6,376 nucleotides of DNA, from assembly GCA_947631215.1 (NCBI GenBank), contig CANRKN010000121.1:1-6376 (forward strand). The letters are read 5' to 3'. Shown here one piece after another: positions 6,132 through 6,376 of the stretch. Each line of letters begins with the position of its first letter. The first letter of the stretch is position 1. The DNA is from an uncultured Oscillospiraceae bacterium (lineage in GTDB: Bacteria > Bacillota_A > Clostridia > Oscillospirales > Oscillospiraceae). Both the position numbers and the translations under genes were made by a program. The notes under the pieces were generated by a model, which saw only the letters and a program-made list of their open reading frames with translations, was not told the origin of the DNA and ran no database searches.

Positions 6132-6376
6132 TCAGCCGTTGACGACGCTGTACTCGTAAGCCCAGCCGTCCACGAACGCCGCGACCACGTCGGCCCACAG
6201 CTCATCGGAGGGAGCCGCGGAGTAAGCGGTCAGAGCGGTGACGACAGTGGCGCGCCAGCTGTCCACGTTGGGGGTGTCGTTGAAGGCCCAGAACATGGTG
6301 TAGTTGCCGGCCTCGGCGTACTCCTTGGCAGCGGTGGCGAACACGTTGGAGGTCTCCTTGGCAGCCTTGAAGGGGA
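6132..6376 (-). CDS. ABC transporter sugar-binding protein, C-terminal fragment (MalE-like)
   Basis: The last 80 residues of a protein whose start lies beyond the right edge. The visible part begins PFKAAKETSNVFATAAKEYA and holds FWAFND, then W-R and ALTAYSAAPSDELWADV, ending in GWAYEYSVVNG. This spacing of aromatic residues near the end, with an amphipathic helix of the W-x-x-V-x-x-A-F type, resembles the C-terminal lobe of family 1 extracellular solute-binding proteins. The location, first before two CUT1 permeases, strongly supports this. Such proteins are lipid-anchored outside the membrane in Gram-positive bacteria; the signal peptide and lipobox are not in view. The frame has no stop up to the window edge. 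The GTG at 6344 could be read as a start but is internal. The sugar bound cannot be told from this end alone. Confidence 0.8.
   Translation of the reverse strand, partial: PFKAAKETSNVFATAAKEYAEAGNYTMFWAFNDTPNVDSWRATVVTALTAYSAAPSDELWADVVAAFVDGWAYEYSVVNG

Noticed and set aside
1..6376. CRISPR arrays, tRNA or rRNA genes, insertion sequences, phage or toxin-antitoxin genes
   Set aside because: No spaced repeats, cloverleaf or rRNA motifs, transposase motifs or paired small genes were seen; all long stretches are explained by the listed genes.

Overview
The window reads as chromosomal DNA from a GC-rich Firmicute, probably a gut clostridium of the Oscillospiraceae/Ruminococcaceae type. This rests on GC-rich codon choice, strong purine-rich Shine-Dalgarno sites, a short Gram-positive-style MalF and the sugar-uptake gene order. 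It is an inference; no marker gene fixes the taxon. Two gene blocks point at each other and meet at a shared hairpin terminator near 2733-2758.

Left block (+ strand, about 42-2696): an AT-rich leader with a possible sigma-A-type promoter, then endonuclease III (nth, DNA base-excision repair), a tyrosine-phosphatase-like protein with an HCxxGKDRTG P-loop, and an MFS transporter resembling the FucP-type sugar permeases. nth and the phosphatase overlap in a TAATG junction. The phosphatase and the transporter are 12 bases apart with a clear ribosome site between them, so the three probably share one transcript. Why a repair enzyme should travel with a phosphatase and a permease is not evident; shared transcription does not prove shared function.

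Right block (- strand, 6376 down to 2770): the C-terminal end of an ABC sugar-binding lipoprotein (malE-like, cut by the window edge), a 108-base gap holding a perfect 12-bp GC-rich stem-loop, two CUT1-family permeases (malF-like and malG-like, TAATG overlap), and MalQ, a GH77 4-alpha-glucanotransferase with its three catalytic acids intact. Together they look like a maltose/maltodextrin uptake and processing operon: the binding protein captures the oligosaccharide outside, MalF/MalG form the channel, and MalQ rearranges the glucan chains in the cytoplasm. No ATP-binding subunit lies between the permeases and the terminator, so it must be encoded upstream of the window or be a shared MsmX-type ATPase elsewhere.

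I found no clear novel system. The items most worth a second look are the unusual nth-phosphatase-MFS unit, the stem-loop between the binding-protein and permease genes, and some junction details (TTG start of malF, tandem in-frame stops before malQ). Very long antisense ORFs opposite both blocks were judged to be GC-driven shadows.
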